Positions 36,143 to 45,243 are shown, counted from the first letter of the stretch. The stretch: 64,000 nucleotides of DNA from Hyphomicrobium_A sp963759735 (GCA_963759735.1 CAVXAF010000009.1:1-64000); one strand, 5' to 3'. Translations and numbers: made by a program. Notes: a model not told the origin generated them from the letters alone.

Positions 36143-39100
36143 TCACCAGCCCCACGATACTCCGGCGCGACCGCCGACCGTGTTATTGGAGCTGTACGTT
36201 TTGAACTCAGACCAACCGGCGCCAACCGAGCCGTCGACCGTGATGCGATCCCCGGACGTGAAGCAGCCGCGGCAGAGCACGCCTATGGCACTGGCCGCCA
36301 CCGCGTTCGCTTCGCCCTCGAAATTGCCCCAGCCGAGACGAACCCCGAAATTCTGGGCCGTGGTCAGCGGGGGGGCCTCGGCAGCCAGGGCAATGGCGAC
36401 ACCGGCCTGCAGCCGCGAGACTGCCTTGAAGGTATCGCCGTTGTCCGACGCCAGATTGCCATTGATGTCCGTCGTAGTGAGCTGCAGCGGACCCGACTGG
36501 CGCTGCTGGCTCAACGATGAGGTGATGCCAGGCGCCGTGTACGTATTCGACGCCGTGCCGAACACTTGCTGATCGACGAGCGTAGCGACGGCCCCGTTGC
36601 CGTAGGCAGCCGAGCCCGATGCCGTTGCCGTTGCGCCGGTACCAACCGCGGTGCTGTTCTCGCCCACCGCCGCAGCGCCACTGCCGTAGGCCGAAGCGTT
36701 GTCAGCGGCGGTGGAAGAACCAGCGCCGGTCGCCGTTCCTCCGACTGTACCCGCGGCGACAGTCGCACCGACGCCGTAGGCGCTACCGAAGGCAGAGCCG
36801 GAGACGCTCGAGAATGCACCAGCTGCCGTCGAGCTGAAGGAGAAATCGGCAGAGGACCCAAAACCGGAAGCTGTGGAGAAGGCACTCGCGTTTGCGCTGG
36901 CTCCGGCACCTGTCGCCGTCGAGCCAAACGCGAAGTTCGCCGAAGCCCCGGCGCCAACCGCCGTCGATTGAGCGCCGATGACGGAAGCCCCCTGACCCAA
37001 TGCCGTGGTGTTGCCGCCGACGGCGAGCGAATCCTGTCCCATGGCCGTTGCATCGTCACCGGCCGCAGTCGCATCCTGGCCGACGGCGAGCGCATTGCTG
37101 GATCCCGCGGTCACAGTCGCGTCCTGGCCGATCGCCGTACTGTTGTCGGCGCCAGCGCCGATCGTCGCTCCCTCACCCACAGCCGTTCCCTGATCGGAAT
37201 TGACGTTGGTATTGGCGCCAATGGCGGTGGAATTGGCATCGCCTGCCTGGACGGTGGCAGAATTGCCCACTGCGACGCTGTTGGTTGAACCGACGTTTAC
37301 GTTGGCGCCCTGACCGAAGGCCGACGAGTTGCCCGCCTGTGCTTCAGCGTTCTGTCCAACGGCCGTCGTATTCAACGCGTTGGCGACGGACGACAAACCT
37401 ATGGCGATGTTGCCGTTGCCGGTCGCTTCGGCACCGCTGCCGATGGTGATGGCGTCGCTGCCAGTCGCGATGCTTCCGTAGCCGACCACGACGTTGCGGT
37501 CGCCATCGACGGTGTTGCCGTTGCCGACGACGCTGTTGCTGACGGCGCCTGGGCTCGCGTCGGCGGTCGTATCGACAATCGCATTCCCGTCGCCAAGGAT
37601 CTTATTGGAATCGCCGGCGGTGATCGGGCCGTTCAAGCCATCGTTCGAACCCGTTCCGATCCGATTGCCGCTGCCGATGACCGAGTTGTCGTTGCCACGC
37701 ACGCCCGGAAGCTCGTCGCCTTCGATGACGCCGGCAGTCGCGCCGAGCGTGCCGTTGTTGTTGCCAAGCACCTGATTGTTGTCGCCGTCGACAAAGTTGT
37801 CGTTGCCGGTGACCGTATTGGCCGTTCCGTCGACCTCATCAGGATCGCCGCCGACGAAATTGTTGGCGCCGTTGACCGCATGGCCGACACCGAGCACGGT
37901 GTTATTCCCGCCGCCGGTAATATTTATGTTGCTTCCGACGGCAGTGTTGTTGGCGCCGGTCCCGGAGTTGTTGCTGGTGCCGATTGCGATGCCATTGATG
38001 CCTCCGGCCGTCGTCGTGTCTCCTATTGCGACTGAGCTGGCGCCGACCGCGTGCGCAAAGTCGCCGATGGCGATCGAACTCTCACCTTCAGCATGCGACT
38101 TATAGCCAAGCGCCGTCGAGTTCGCGCCTTCCGCGAACGACTGGTAGCCTACCGCCGTCGAATTGACGCCTTGCGCGTGAGCGAAGGCGCCGATGGCCGT
38201 CGAGCCAACCGCATTGGCAATCGCCATGGTACCGAGGGCCGTACTGAATTCAGCTTCCGCTCGCGCGCCGTTGCCGATGGCGATGGCATCCACGTGACCG
38301 GTGTAAGCCTGACCGTAGGTGCTGCCGTTGCCGGCACCGCCGAGGCCACCACCGCCAAGAGTGATGCCGTTGTAGTAATATTGGGTGGGGTCGGTCTGCT
38401 GGTCTACCGCATCGTAGTTCGGGTCGCCGTTGTAGCCCAGCGTGATGGCTCCATCGAATGTTGATAGGCCCATCTTCGAAACGAAGTTTGCATAGGTCTG
38501 CACGGTGCCGGTGAACACGCCTTCGCAATTGGGCAGGGTGTTTTGCGTTCCCTCGAGGGCAAGCGACGTCACGTTCAGGCCATGCCCGAGAGCCGTAAGA
38601 ACGTTGCCCGCGATCTCAGCGCCGACGATCGAACCCGGGCTCGTTATCGCTTCGGCTATCGTTCCAGCCAGAGCGAGAGATTCGCCCGCGACGCTGATGC
38701 CGTAAATGGCTGGCGTAAGCTGGTCCGCGCATCGCACCCCTGTTGCGTCACCGGACACTTTTTTGGCGAGCGGCTTTAAATCTCGACCGATCTGTCGGTT
38801 TTCCCCCTTCAGGTTATTGTACTCGATTATGGCGTTATTCCTCGCCTGCCGAGCCGCTTCCACGACGGGATCATTCGAGGGAATGGGATTTTGGACAGCG
38901 GATTCGATGTTGGGGTACGTCTCTTCAATCTCGTCCATGCGGGCCGAATTCGCGTTTGAATCCGCAACGAGCTGATCGAAGGTCGCCTGCTCGGCCGGTG
39001 TCAAACCTGGCGTTGGCCCACCTGTAGATGTCTCGACAAACACCGGAGGATTTAGTGCAGGCGCATTGATGGGTGGGTCAGCTTGATCAGGTACGGCCTG

Positions 39101-39226
39101 CGCGATGGCAGGCTTCATTTCCTGGATCTGTGCCAGCGCCGGCGGGATCGTCACGGCAAGCATCGCGCCGCTGGTGGCAGCGACTATGGCTGCGGTGCTT
39201 GCAATACTGGCGATCATCCCACGCAT
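36143..39226 (-). CDS. YadA-like trimeric autotransporter adhesin
   Basis: A 1,027-residue surface adhesin. It has a signal peptide (MIASIASTAAIVAATSGAML to ALAQ), an unusual N-terminal region of about 250 residues with helical coil segments (AARQARNNAIIEYNNLKGEN), then some 45 head-type repeats of about 14 residues (for example STAIGAFAHAQGVNSTAVGY, NTTALGQGASVIGAQSTAVG) mixed with an NDNSV/GNNN-type solenoid near the middle. The C-terminal anchor (FKAVSRLQAGVAIALAAEAP, ending AGVSWGW) forms a quarter of a 12-stranded barrel and exports the passenger. No coiled-coil stalk is evident before the anchor. CRGC in the anchor loop is odd. The ATG at 39226 fits the signal peptide. Confidence 0.85.
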   Translation of the reverse strand: MRGMIASIASTAAIVAATSGAMLAVTIPPALAQIQEMKPAIAQAVPDQADPPINAPALNPPVFVETSTGGPTPGLTPAEQATFDQLVADSNANSARMDEIEETYPNIESAVQNPIPSNDPVVEAARQARNNAIIEYNNLKGENRQIGRDLKPLAKKVSGDATGVRCADQLTPAIYGISVAGESLALAGTIAEAITSPGSIVGAEIAGNVLTALGHGLNVTSLALEGTQNTLPNCEGVFTGTVQTYANFVSKMGLSTFDGAITLGYNGDPNYDAVDQQTDPTQYYYNGITLGGGGLGGAGNGSTYGQAYTGHVDAIAIGNGARAEAEFSTALGTMAIANAVGSTAIGAFAHAQGVNSTAVGYQSFAEGANSTALGYKSHAEGESSIAIGDFAHAVGASSVAIGDTTTAGGINGIAIGTSNNSGTGANNTAVGSNINITGGGNNTVLGVGHAVNGANNFVGGDPDEVDGTANTVTGNDNFVDGDNNQVLGNNNGTLGATAGVIEGDELPGVRGNDNSVIGSGNRIGTGSNDGLNGPITAGDSNKILGDGNAIVDTTADASPGAVSNSVVGNGNTVDGDRNVVVGYGSIATGSDAITIGSGAEATGNGNIAIGLSSVANALNTTAVGQNAEAQAGNSSAFGQGANVNVGSTNSVAVGNSATVQAGDANSTAIGANTNVNSDQGTAVGEGATIGAGADNSTAIGQDATVTAGSSNALAVGQDATAAGDDATAMGQDSLAVGGNTTALGQGASVIGAQSTAVGAGASANFAFGSTATGAGASANASAFSTASGFGSSADFSFSSTAAGAFSSVSGSAFGSAYGVGATVAAGTVGGTATGAGSSTAADNASAYGSGAAAVGENSTAVGTGATATASGSAAYGNGAVATLVDQQVFGTASNTYTAPGITSSLSQQRQSGPLQLTTTDINGNLASDNGDTFKAVSRLQAGVAIALAAEAPPLTTAQNFGVRLGWGNFEGEANAVAASAIGVLCRGCFTSGDRITVDGSVGAGWSEFKTYSSNNTVGGRAGVSWGW

Positions 39227-39823
39227 TACGCAACTCCACGCGATTATAAACGACCGAGCCCGGGCACACGCTCGCGAACCCCGGCGGACGCCGTAGGAAA
39301 GTTCACACAACAATAGGAATTCCCCCGAACTCCCTACCGAGGCACTTACCTCGCCGCACATCCCGAAATTACGGGAAGCCTATTCTCCATGCCTTCGCAT
39401 GGGGCGGATTTGGGTGCGGCTCCGTTTCATCAGCGAGCGGAATTAAAGGTGTTCAGTACACATGGTTCAATGGGAATTTCTAAAAAAGGGGGTTAAGCAT
39501 ACGGGTGTCGCCGACACGTCACAGGCGCCGCATGATGCGCTACCGCTCTTCGACTGGGATCGCTTTTGCTTTTCACCGCCGTATTGCGCGGGGATGAGTT
39601 TGGCACAGATGTGCGATTGGCGTTTACCGGCAGAACGCCTTCTGCGCGTCAATGACAATCGCCGAGAGACGCCACCCAGAATGGGTTCGAAGCCGAGGTC
39701 GAAAAGATGAGCTGAGGTTTCGTGAGAGACCAAACCGGTCCCCAACCCCCATGCGCCACCGCCGACACTTGAGGCGCGGCAGCCGACACCGTAACGCTAG
39801 CTCTACGGAGCTGCGGGGGGATC
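39227..39823. other. intergenic region between divergent genes
   Basis: It should hold the promoters of the adhesin and of the NDPK-like gene. An 82-codon forward frame (39462-39710) has no start signal or family and is not accepted. I see no repeat or RNA. Confidence 0.45.
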
Positions 39824-41080
39824 ATGAGCCAAAGCCAAGTCACGAGCGGTATTGCGAAGGCGGTCGCCAACGTCTGCGCCAGCGCCGCCCCGGCAGCTGA
39901 GTGGATCGTCCCGCTCGGCAACCGCACACCGAGCAAGACAAACCACTTCGTCCTCTTCCTGAAGCCCGAGCTGCTCGCAGGCGAGAACGGCGCGCGCATC
40001 GCACCCGTACTCGATCTGATCCATGCGAGCCTGCACCAGCATGGTGTGGAAACTGGCGCCACGCGCGTGATCAACGGCGTGTATTTGGCCTACCACAAGA
40101 TCATGCAAGAGCATTACGGGGTGATCAATCGCGCCTCGCGACTGGGGCTGGAAGTCGTCTCGGCGCCGACGCGCCAGAAGTTGGAAAGCGAATTTCCGGG
40201 CATCGACGACATCCTCGGCGGGCATCAGTTTCTCGAGCGCTACCCACAGGTCTCGGCTTTTGCGCTGAGTGTCATCGCCACCTCGCTTGGCGCCAAGAAG
40301 GTCGCCGGCGGCATGTACGCCAGCCTGCTCGACGTGCAGGGCAAGCGAATGGTGATCATCAATGCCTTCCACCCGCAGCAGCTGCTGCACTACACGCGAC
40401 CCGGTCAGGCGATCGTCGTCTTGGAATGCGCTTCCGACACCGATTGGCAGGTCCTGCGGCAGCGGATGACAGGCGCCACCGATCCTGCACGCGCCGAGGA
40501 TGGATCGATCCGCCGGACGCTGCTGCAGAAGCAGACCGAGTTGGGCCTGCCTGAGATCACCATGGCGACCAACGGCGTGCACTGCTCGGCCGGTCCGCTT
40601 GAAGCCATGCTGGAGTATTGTCGCTTCTTTTCCGATGACGCCGGAGCGGGCCCGATCGCACCCGGCGCAACGCCGTTCGGGCGCATGCTGCTGGCGCGTG
40701 GACTGGCCGAATCGCAACTCGCCGCGCTGGCCGACAACCCCCTGGTGGGCGAGGGGAGCGCGGCCGGCACGGTCTTCGATCTCACCGAGGACAAGAACGC
40801 CGACCAGGCCGCGACCATTCTCGTCGCCGCGCTCGGCACTGCGGCTGAATCAGGATCTATTGCTAGGCCAGTTCCGGAGACTTGCAGCGGACACGCGGGT
40901 GTGGCACTCGGAGCGGAGCCACATAAGCTGGATCCACCAGCGGGAGCATCCATGGACGCCAAGACCCTCATTATCGCCGTGCTCGCCGTCGCCGTCGCCG
41001 TGCTCGGCTACCTCTATTACGAGCACTCGCGCCACGGCATCACCATCGATACCCCGGCCGTGAAGATCGAAGCGAAGTAG
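39824..41080 (+). CDS. divergent NDPK-like protein with a long insertion; reads into a small membrane protein
   Basis: The frame encodes 418 residues. It shows the nucleoside diphosphate kinase pattern in order: FVLFLKPELL (K47), RVINGVYLAY and IMQEHYGVINR, then a stretch of about 75 residues not found in Ndk, then QAIVVLECA, MTGATDPARAEDGSIRRTLL (R230), and the active site NGVHCSAGPLEAMLEYCRFF with N250 and H253. Canonical Ndk is about 140 residues. The part after about residue 345 looks like noncoding sequence followed by a separate small protein starting at 40952, so a base error may have removed the true stop near 40850. I infer a phosphotransfer or nucleotide-binding role. Confidence 0.6.
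   Translation: MSQSQVTSGIAKAVANVCASAAPAAEWIVPLGNRTPSKTNHFVLFLKPELLAGENGARIAPVLDLIHASLHQHGVETGATRVINGVYLAYHKIMQEHYGVINRASRLGLEVVSAPTRQKLESEFPGIDDILGGHQFLERYPQVSAFALSVIATSLGAKKVAGGMYASLLDVQGKRMVIINAFHPQQLLHYTRPGQAIVVLECASDTDWQVLRQRMTGATDPARAEDGSIRRTLLQKQTELGLPEITMATNGVHCSAGPLEAMLEYCRFFSDDAGAGPIAPGATPFGRMLLARGLAESQLAALADNPLVGEGSAAGTVFDLTEDKNADQAATILVAALGTAAESGSIARPVPETCSGHAGVALGAEPHKLDPPAGASMDAKTLIIAVLAVAVAVLGYLYYEHSRHGITIDTPAVKIEAK
40952..41080 (+). CDS. 42-residue membrane protein (start inside the preceding frame)
   Basis: An ATG at 40952 preceded by GGGAG gives MDAKTLIIAVLAVAVAVLGY followed by LYYEHSRHGITIDTPAVKIE. One membrane helix and a short polar tail. Comparable tiny proteins are common in Rhizobiales. 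It is in frame with the NDPK-like gene, so it would otherwise look like that protein's C-terminus. Confidence 0.55.
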   Translation: MDAKTLIIAVLAVAVAVLGYLYYEHSRHGITIDTPAVKIEAK

Positions 41081-41110
41081 CGCGCGCTCGTCTGCTCGGC
41101 GTTCGTTTGT

Positions 41111-41746
41111 TCAGCGGCTCGGCTCAGCATCGGGACCGATCCATCGCCCGACGGCGCTGAGCGCTGCGACGAGGGCGATAAAGATCGCCATCAGCCCGAT
41201 GCTGTTCGCCGCCGTGCGCGCATACCCAAGCTCGCCCGCATCAAGGAACGGATACGGGTACCAGCCGCTGACCGAGCCGTGCAGCAGCGTCCACACGAGG
41301 TAGACGAGCGGGAACGCCAAGGCTGACAGCCCGATGCGCCAATCGAGCCCGCGCTTGGGCACGAACAGCACCCAGTCGAGCACGAAGAGCGGCGGCGTCA
41401 CGTAGTGCAGCAGGCGCTCGAAAATGAGCGGCCAGCCCTCGCGCTGGCTGAGATCGCGCAGCAGCAGGTAGTACACCACCCCGACGACGATGATGTAGGC
41501 GGCGATTGCCGTGCGCACGCGCGGCTGATCCAAGAACTTCGCCAGCGCGCTGCTTGGCGCGATCACCGGCGCCAGCAGCGCCATGGCGGCCAGCACGTTG
41601 GTGAGAATCGTAAAGAAGCTGAAGAATTTTACCGAGGAGGCGAGCACGTCGCCCAAAGCATCGTCGCGCACCATGAACCAGTACTGCATGCCGACAGCGA
41701 AGGCGATGAAGGCGCCCGCCCCCGCGCGATAGATCGTGCTCGGCAT
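41111..41746 (-). CDS. Pr6Pr family membrane protein
   Basis: A 211-residue protein with six membrane helices: FIAFAVGMQYWFMV, FFSFFTILTNVLAAMALLAP, IAAYIIVVGVVYYLLLRDLS, YVTPPLFVLDWVLFVPKRG, LSALAFPLVYLVWTLLHG (with VSGWYPYPFLDAGELGY) and SIGLMAIFIALVAALSAVG. These match the Pr6Pr family, whose function is unknown. It is convergent with the NDPK-like gene region. Confidence 0.8.
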   Translation of the reverse strand: MPSTIYRAGAGAFIAFAVGMQYWFMVRDDALGDVLASSVKFFSFFTILTNVLAAMALLAPVIAPSSALAKFLDQPRVRTAIAAYIIVVGVVYYLLLRDLSQREGWPLIFERLLHYVTPPLFVLDWVLFVPKRGLDWRIGLSALAFPLVYLVWTLLHGSVSGWYPYPFLDAGELGYARTAANSIGLMAIFIALVAALSAVGRWIGPDAEPSR

Positions 41747-41825
41747 CCGCGTCAGCCCCCGACTCGTTTGTCCTCAGTGCCCGACTATAGAGCATCACGG
41801 GGAAAGCCGACCGCAACTGCCTGGG

Positions 41826-42017
41826 TCAGATGCCTTCCGGGTTGCGCGCGTCGCGCTCACGCTGGATGATGCGTCCGTCTGTGCGCTCGTTCCCGCGCTC
41901 CGGCTCCGCCTTCTCCTCGGCCGATACCGTACCTTCGTTGCGCTTGCGTTTGGGTGCGCCTTCACCCTTGGTCTCGCGGGCGACCGGGGCCTTCGGGGGA
42001 TCTCTCGGCTCGTCCAT
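41826..42017 (-). CDS. small highly charged protein, unknown
   Basis: The ATG at 42017 follows AAGGAG at good spacing. The 63-residue protein is rich in Lys, Arg, Glu and Pro (MDEPRDPPKAPVARETKGEG, ending ERDARNPEGI) and is probably disordered. No family recognised. Confidence 0.5.
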   Translation of the reverse strand: MDEPRDPPKAPVARETKGEGAPKRKRNEGTVSAEEKAEPERGNERTDGRIIQRERDARNPEGI

Positions 42018-42126
42018 CGACATCTCCTTCATATTTGCCGGTGCCAGCGACACGGCCGTCACTTGGCAGCGCTCCTGTCAGAACGTAATGAGACCCCCTT
42101 CGGTTCAGCCTGAGCACCCGTCTTCC

Positions 42127-43005
42127 ATGCCGCGCACCCTCGCCCCGCCCCCCATCCTTGCTCACGCCGGCGAGCTGTTGTCGCAGTACGAGGTCATGTT
42201 CTGCGATGTCTGGGGCGTACTGCACGATGGGCATTTCGCCTTTCCGGCGGCGTGCGATGCGCTGCTGCGCTTTCGCGCCGGTGGGGGAACGGTGGTGCTT
42301 GTCTCCAACGCGCCGGTCCCCGGCGAGCGGGTCGCCGTGATGCTCGATTCCCGCGGCGTCCCCCGCGAGGCCTGGGACGATATCGTCGCCTCTGGCGAGA
42401 TTGCCCTCCGGCACATTGCCGAGAAGGGTTACCGGCGTCTCTTCTGCATCGGCCCCGGCGAGCGGGACGCCGCCACCTTCTCGCGGCTCGAGGCGGCGCG
42501 GGTCGGCATAGAAGAGGCCGACGCCATCCTGTGCACTGGCCTCAACGACGACCTCGACGAGACGGCCGACGACTATCTCCCGCTGCTCGAAGTGGCGCGG
42601 CGGCGCGGCCTGCCGTTCGTATGCGCCAACCCCGATCTTGTCGTCGACGTGGGCGGCCGCCAGTACCTGTGCGCCGGCGCCATCGCCGATCTCTACGAAC
42701 GCATGGATGGCGCCGTCTTCTGGGCGGGCAAGCCGCACGCCAACGCCTACGATGCGGCACGTGCCGTGGCCGAGCGGCTGCGCGGCGCACCGGTGGCGCG
42801 CGAGGCCATCATCGCCGTCGGCGATAGCCTGCGGACCGATCTCAAGGGCGCCGAAGCTGCTGGAATTGCCGCCATATTCGTCGCCTCGGGTATCCATCGC
42901 GACGAGACGATGGGCGACGGCGTCCTGTCGCCCGAGAAGCTCGCCCTCCTGTTTGCGCCCCCTGCCCCGCGGCCGCTGGCGGTGATGGAGCGCCTCACCT
43001 GGTAG
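42127..43005 (+). CDS. TIGR01459-type HAD-superfamily hydrolase
   Basis: A 292-residue NagD-like HAD phosphatase. The nucleophile motif is VMFCDVWGVLHDG, motif II is VVLVSNAPVPG, motif III/IV lie in FWAGKPHANAYDAA and IIAVGDSLRTDLKGAEAAGI. The alphaproteobacterial TIGR01459 group has this length and sequence pattern; the substrate is unknown. The ATG at 42127 is chosen over upstream starts because the family begins there. Confidence 0.85.
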   Translation: MPRTLAPPPILAHAGELLSQYEVMFCDVWGVLHDGHFAFPAACDALLRFRAGGGTVVLVSNAPVPGERVAVMLDSRGVPREAWDDIVASGEIALRHIAEKGYRRLFCIGPGERDAATFSRLEAARVGIEEADAILCTGLNDDLDETADDYLPLLEVARRRGLPFVCANPDLVVDVGGRQYLCAGAIADLYERMDGAVFWAGKPHANAYDAARAVAERLRGAPVAREAIIAVGDSLRTDLKGAEAAGIAAIFVASGIHRDETMGDGVLSPEKLALLFAPPAPRPLAVMERLTW

Positions 43006-43076
43006 CAACGACCACCGTTGCCGCGACTTCGCGGCGCGGCTAGAGTCGGCGCGTTGTCTTTCTGGGGGAGACGAAC

Positions 43077-43409
43077 ATGCGCTGCACTCATTTCTTGATT
43101 CTGGCTGTCGCTTCGCTGGCCGTATGTTCCGGCGCCGCAGCCGACGACACCGGCTTTGCCTACACGCACGATCTACGCAAGGAAGGCGGCCGCCTGTGTA
43201 TGGCCGATCACTACCACTCGGGCTCGGGCGCCGGCCGCTCCAAGCCCGCCGCGCAAGCCGCCGCGGCGCGCTCATGGGCCAACTTCACCAACTTCGAGTA
43301 CGGCAGTGCCTGGGCCCGCTGGTCGGCGGCGCGCAGCAAGTCGGTGCGCTACACGAAGGACGCCTCGGGTTGGAGCGCCGACGTCGACGCCCGCCCCTGC
43401 CGCGGCTAG
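43077..43409 (+). CDS. secreted hypothetical protein with a Cys pair
   Basis: A 110-residue protein with a signal peptide (MRCTHFLILAVASLAVCSGA) and a mature part rich in Ser, Ala and Trp (ARSWANFTNFEYGSAWARWS). Two mature Cys residues (GGRLCMADH and ARPCRG) could form a disulfide. It starts after a GGGGGAG-like site. No family function is known to me. Confidence 0.6.
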   Translation: MRCTHFLILAVASLAVCSGAAADDTGFAYTHDLRKEGGRLCMADHYHSGSGAGRSKPAAQAAAARSWANFTNFEYGSAWARWSAARSKSVRYTKDASGWSADVDARPCRG

Positions 43410-43652
43410 CCAACCGCTAAGGTCGCCCGGTAGCTTGTCAATTTGGGCTCGTTTACCGGGCGGTTACCTTAACGGTTCATGCTTCCTGCCAGACGACTTA
43501 CCCCTGTCTGTCGTCACCCCAACGGTGCAACGCCTTTGAGCCGCTCTGCGGGCCGCGAGCGATCCCACACCTATGTGTGGGAACGATCACACGCGTCCTC
43601 GCGCTGAGCGAGCAACAAGGTGGCGAGTACCTCGCAGAGGAAGAGTAAAGGC

Positions 43653-43958
43653 ATGTTCGCAACGTTCTCCGGCATCAGGTTGCATATGTACCGCGCAGCG
43701 TTCGTCGCCGCGGTCGCGCTGCTCGCCGCCATCACCGCGATCCCGCCGGCTGGCGCCGTCAGCCAGCAGGTCCGCAGTGCCTGCGCCAACGATTACCTCA
43801 GCAACTGCAGCGCCTTCGCGCCCGAAAGCGCTCAGACCCGCAAGTGCATGCGCTCCGTCGGCTATAGGCTGTCGAAGGGCTGCATCTCCGCCCTCGTCGC
43901 TGCCGGCGAGGTCTCCAAGGCCGAGATCGCCCGCCGCTCAGCGAGCGCCCGCCGCTAA
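43653..43958 (+). CDS. secreted Cys-rich small protein
   Basis: A 101-residue protein with a signal peptide (FVAAVALLAAITAIPPAGA) and four mature Cys spaced as in CANDYLSNC...KCM...KGC. Proteins of this pattern are common in Rhizobiales and may form two disulfides. Function unknown. A terminator-like hairpin follows at 43984. Confidence 0.6.
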   Translation: MFATFSGIRLHMYRAAFVAAVALLAAITAIPPAGAVSQQVRSACANDYLSNCSAFAPESAQTRKCMRSVGYRLSKGCISALVAAGEVSKAEIARRSASARR

Positions 43959-43983
43959 GCCAAACGATCCCGTGCACTGCCGA

Positions 43984-44019
43984 GGGTCGCGCGCCGCCGA
44001 GGTGCGCGACCCTTCGTAT
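43984..44019 (+). terminator. hairpin, weak intrinsic terminator
   Basis: GGGTCGCGC (43984-43992) pairs perfectly with GCGCGACCC (44004-44012) around an 11-base loop, followed by TTCGTATTTG. The stem is strong but the T-run is interrupted, so termination efficiency is uncertain. Confidence 0.45.
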
Positions 44020-44120
44020 TTGCACCTCGTTAACCCATCGGTAAGCCAACTCACGCCCTGATTGGCGGCAACGATTGCGGTGCCTGGGAGTGCCCGCCAT
44101 GAGCCGTCACGAGGGTTTCC

Positions 44121-44273
44121 ATGACCAAACTGTTCTACGGTCTTGAGGACGTACTGGAGGACGCCGCGCACGCTCCGCGCCTCCCCCGCTGGATGCGCCG
44201 CATCGTGCGCTCTATCGGGCGCACCTTCGGCGAGACAGGTGGCCTCCTCGCCTCGCACCGCGACGAGTTCTGA
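44121..44273 (+). CDS. 50-residue basic protein, unknown
   Basis: Starts MTKLFYGLEDVLEDAAHAPR and continues LPRWMRRIVRSIGRTFGETG to a TGA at 44271. An acidic first helix and a basic amphipathic second half. The GAGGG at 44111 is a plausible ribosome binding site. No family recognised. Confidence 0.45.
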   Translation: MTKLFYGLEDVLEDAAHAPRLPRWMRRIVRSIGRTFGETGGLLASHRDEF

Positions 44274-44395
44274 TCTGGCGCCGTTCCGCCGGCCAACACT
44301 CCGCAGGCCCAGCACCCTATGTCGCGTTTCCAGGCGGTAGCAGCGCGGCCGCCGACCTGCTAATAGCGCTCCGAACCGCAGCATTTGGAGCCCCC

Positions 44396-44824
44396 ATGAG
44401 CGACGCCGAAAGCCAAGCGCGGAGCGAAACCGCCGCTCTCATTCGCCGCTACTACGAAGCCTTCAACGCCGGCGACAGCGCCGGCATGATCGCCTGCCTG
44501 ACCGATGACGTCATTCACGACGTCAATCAGGGCGAACGGCGCACGGGCCTCGACAAGTTCAAGGCGTTCAATGCACGCATGGACCATCACTATCAGGAAA
44601 AGCTCGAGAACGTCGTCGTGCTGGTCAGCAAGGACGGCGCGCGCGCTGCCGCCGAGTTCAACGTGCACGGGGTCTACAAGGCGACCGACAGCGGCCTCCC
44701 CGACGCAAAGGGGCAGAAGTACGTGCTGCCGGCCGGCACCTTCTTCGCCATCCGCGACGGCAAGATCGCCCGCGTCACCACATATTATAACCTGACCGAC
44801 TGGATCGCTCAGGTGACCGGCTAA
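44396..44824 (+). CDS. SnoaL/NTF2-like ketosteroid-isomerase-fold protein
   Basis: A 142-residue alpha-beta cone protein: ALIRRYYEAFNAGDSAGMIA, CLTDDVIHDVNQGERRTGLD, FFAIRDGKIARVTTYYNLTD. This fold covers isomerases, polyketide cyclases and many uncharacterised enzymes, so no reaction can be assigned. It starts a tight group with panD, a GNAT enzyme and a nitrilase-family enzyme (gaps of 28, 16 and 5 bases). Confidence 0.75.
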   Translation: MSDAESQARSETAALIRRYYEAFNAGDSAGMIACLTDDVIHDVNQGERRTGLDKFKAFNARMDHHYQEKLENVVVLVSKDGARAAAEFNVHGVYKATDSGLPDAKGQKYVLPAGTFFAIRDGKIARVTTYYNLTDWIAQVTG

Positions 44825-44852
44825 AGCCGGCGGACGCGAAGGTTCAAGCGCC

Positions 44853-45227
44853 ATGCTCGTCAAGATGCTCAGGTGCAAGCTGCACCGCGCCACCGTTACC
44901 GAGGCCGACCTGCACTATCAGGGCTCGCTGAAGATCGACAACGACCTCATTCGCGCCGCCGGCTTTTTGCCGAATGAGTACATCGAGGTCTACAACATCG
45001 ACAACGGCGAGCGCTTCGCGACCTACGTGATCGAAGGCCCTGCCGGCAGCGGCGTGATCGGGCTGAACGGCGCCGCCGCCCGCCGCGCCTGCATCGGGGA
45101 CCGGATCATCATCTGCGCCTACGCGCAGATGGACCTCGCCGAGGCCAAGACGCACAAGCCCACCATCGTGCTGCTCGGCGACAAGAACGCGATCCAGGGC
45201 ATTACGGACAAACCGACCGTCGAATAG
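44853..45227 (+). CDS. panD: aspartate 1-decarboxylase
   Basis: A 124-residue pyruvoyl enzyme making beta-alanine for pantothenate and CoA. K9 (CKLHRATV), the self-cleavage site G24-S25 (HYQGSLKID), R54 and Y58 (ERFATYVIE) and N72 (GLNGAAARR) are all in place. The residues after the cleavage Ser are LKID rather than the usual ITID, a small deviation. It is inside the SnoaL-panD-GNAT-nitrilase group. Confidence 0.92.
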   Translation: MLVKMLRCKLHRATVTEADLHYQGSLKIDNDLIRAAGFLPNEYIEVYNIDNGERFATYVIEGPAGSGVIGLNGAAARRACIGDRIIICAYAQMDLAEAKTHKPTIVLLGDKNAIQGITDKPTVE

Positions 45228-45243
45228 CCGCACGAGGGGCAGC

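Noticed and set aside
36566..37288. Forward Arg/Gly-rich frames and repetitive DNA in the adhesin gene, considered as a separate gene or a CRISPR-like array
   Set aside because: The periodicity is that of the 14-residue adhesin head repeats on the reverse strand; no constant repeat with unique spacers is seen.
39227..39361. Upstream extension of the adhesin frame to 39361
   Set aside because: The extra 45 residues precede a good signal peptide and would spoil export.
39462..39710. 82-codon forward frame between adhesin and NDPK-like genes
   Set aside because: No ribosome binding site, no family, and unusual composition; probably chance.
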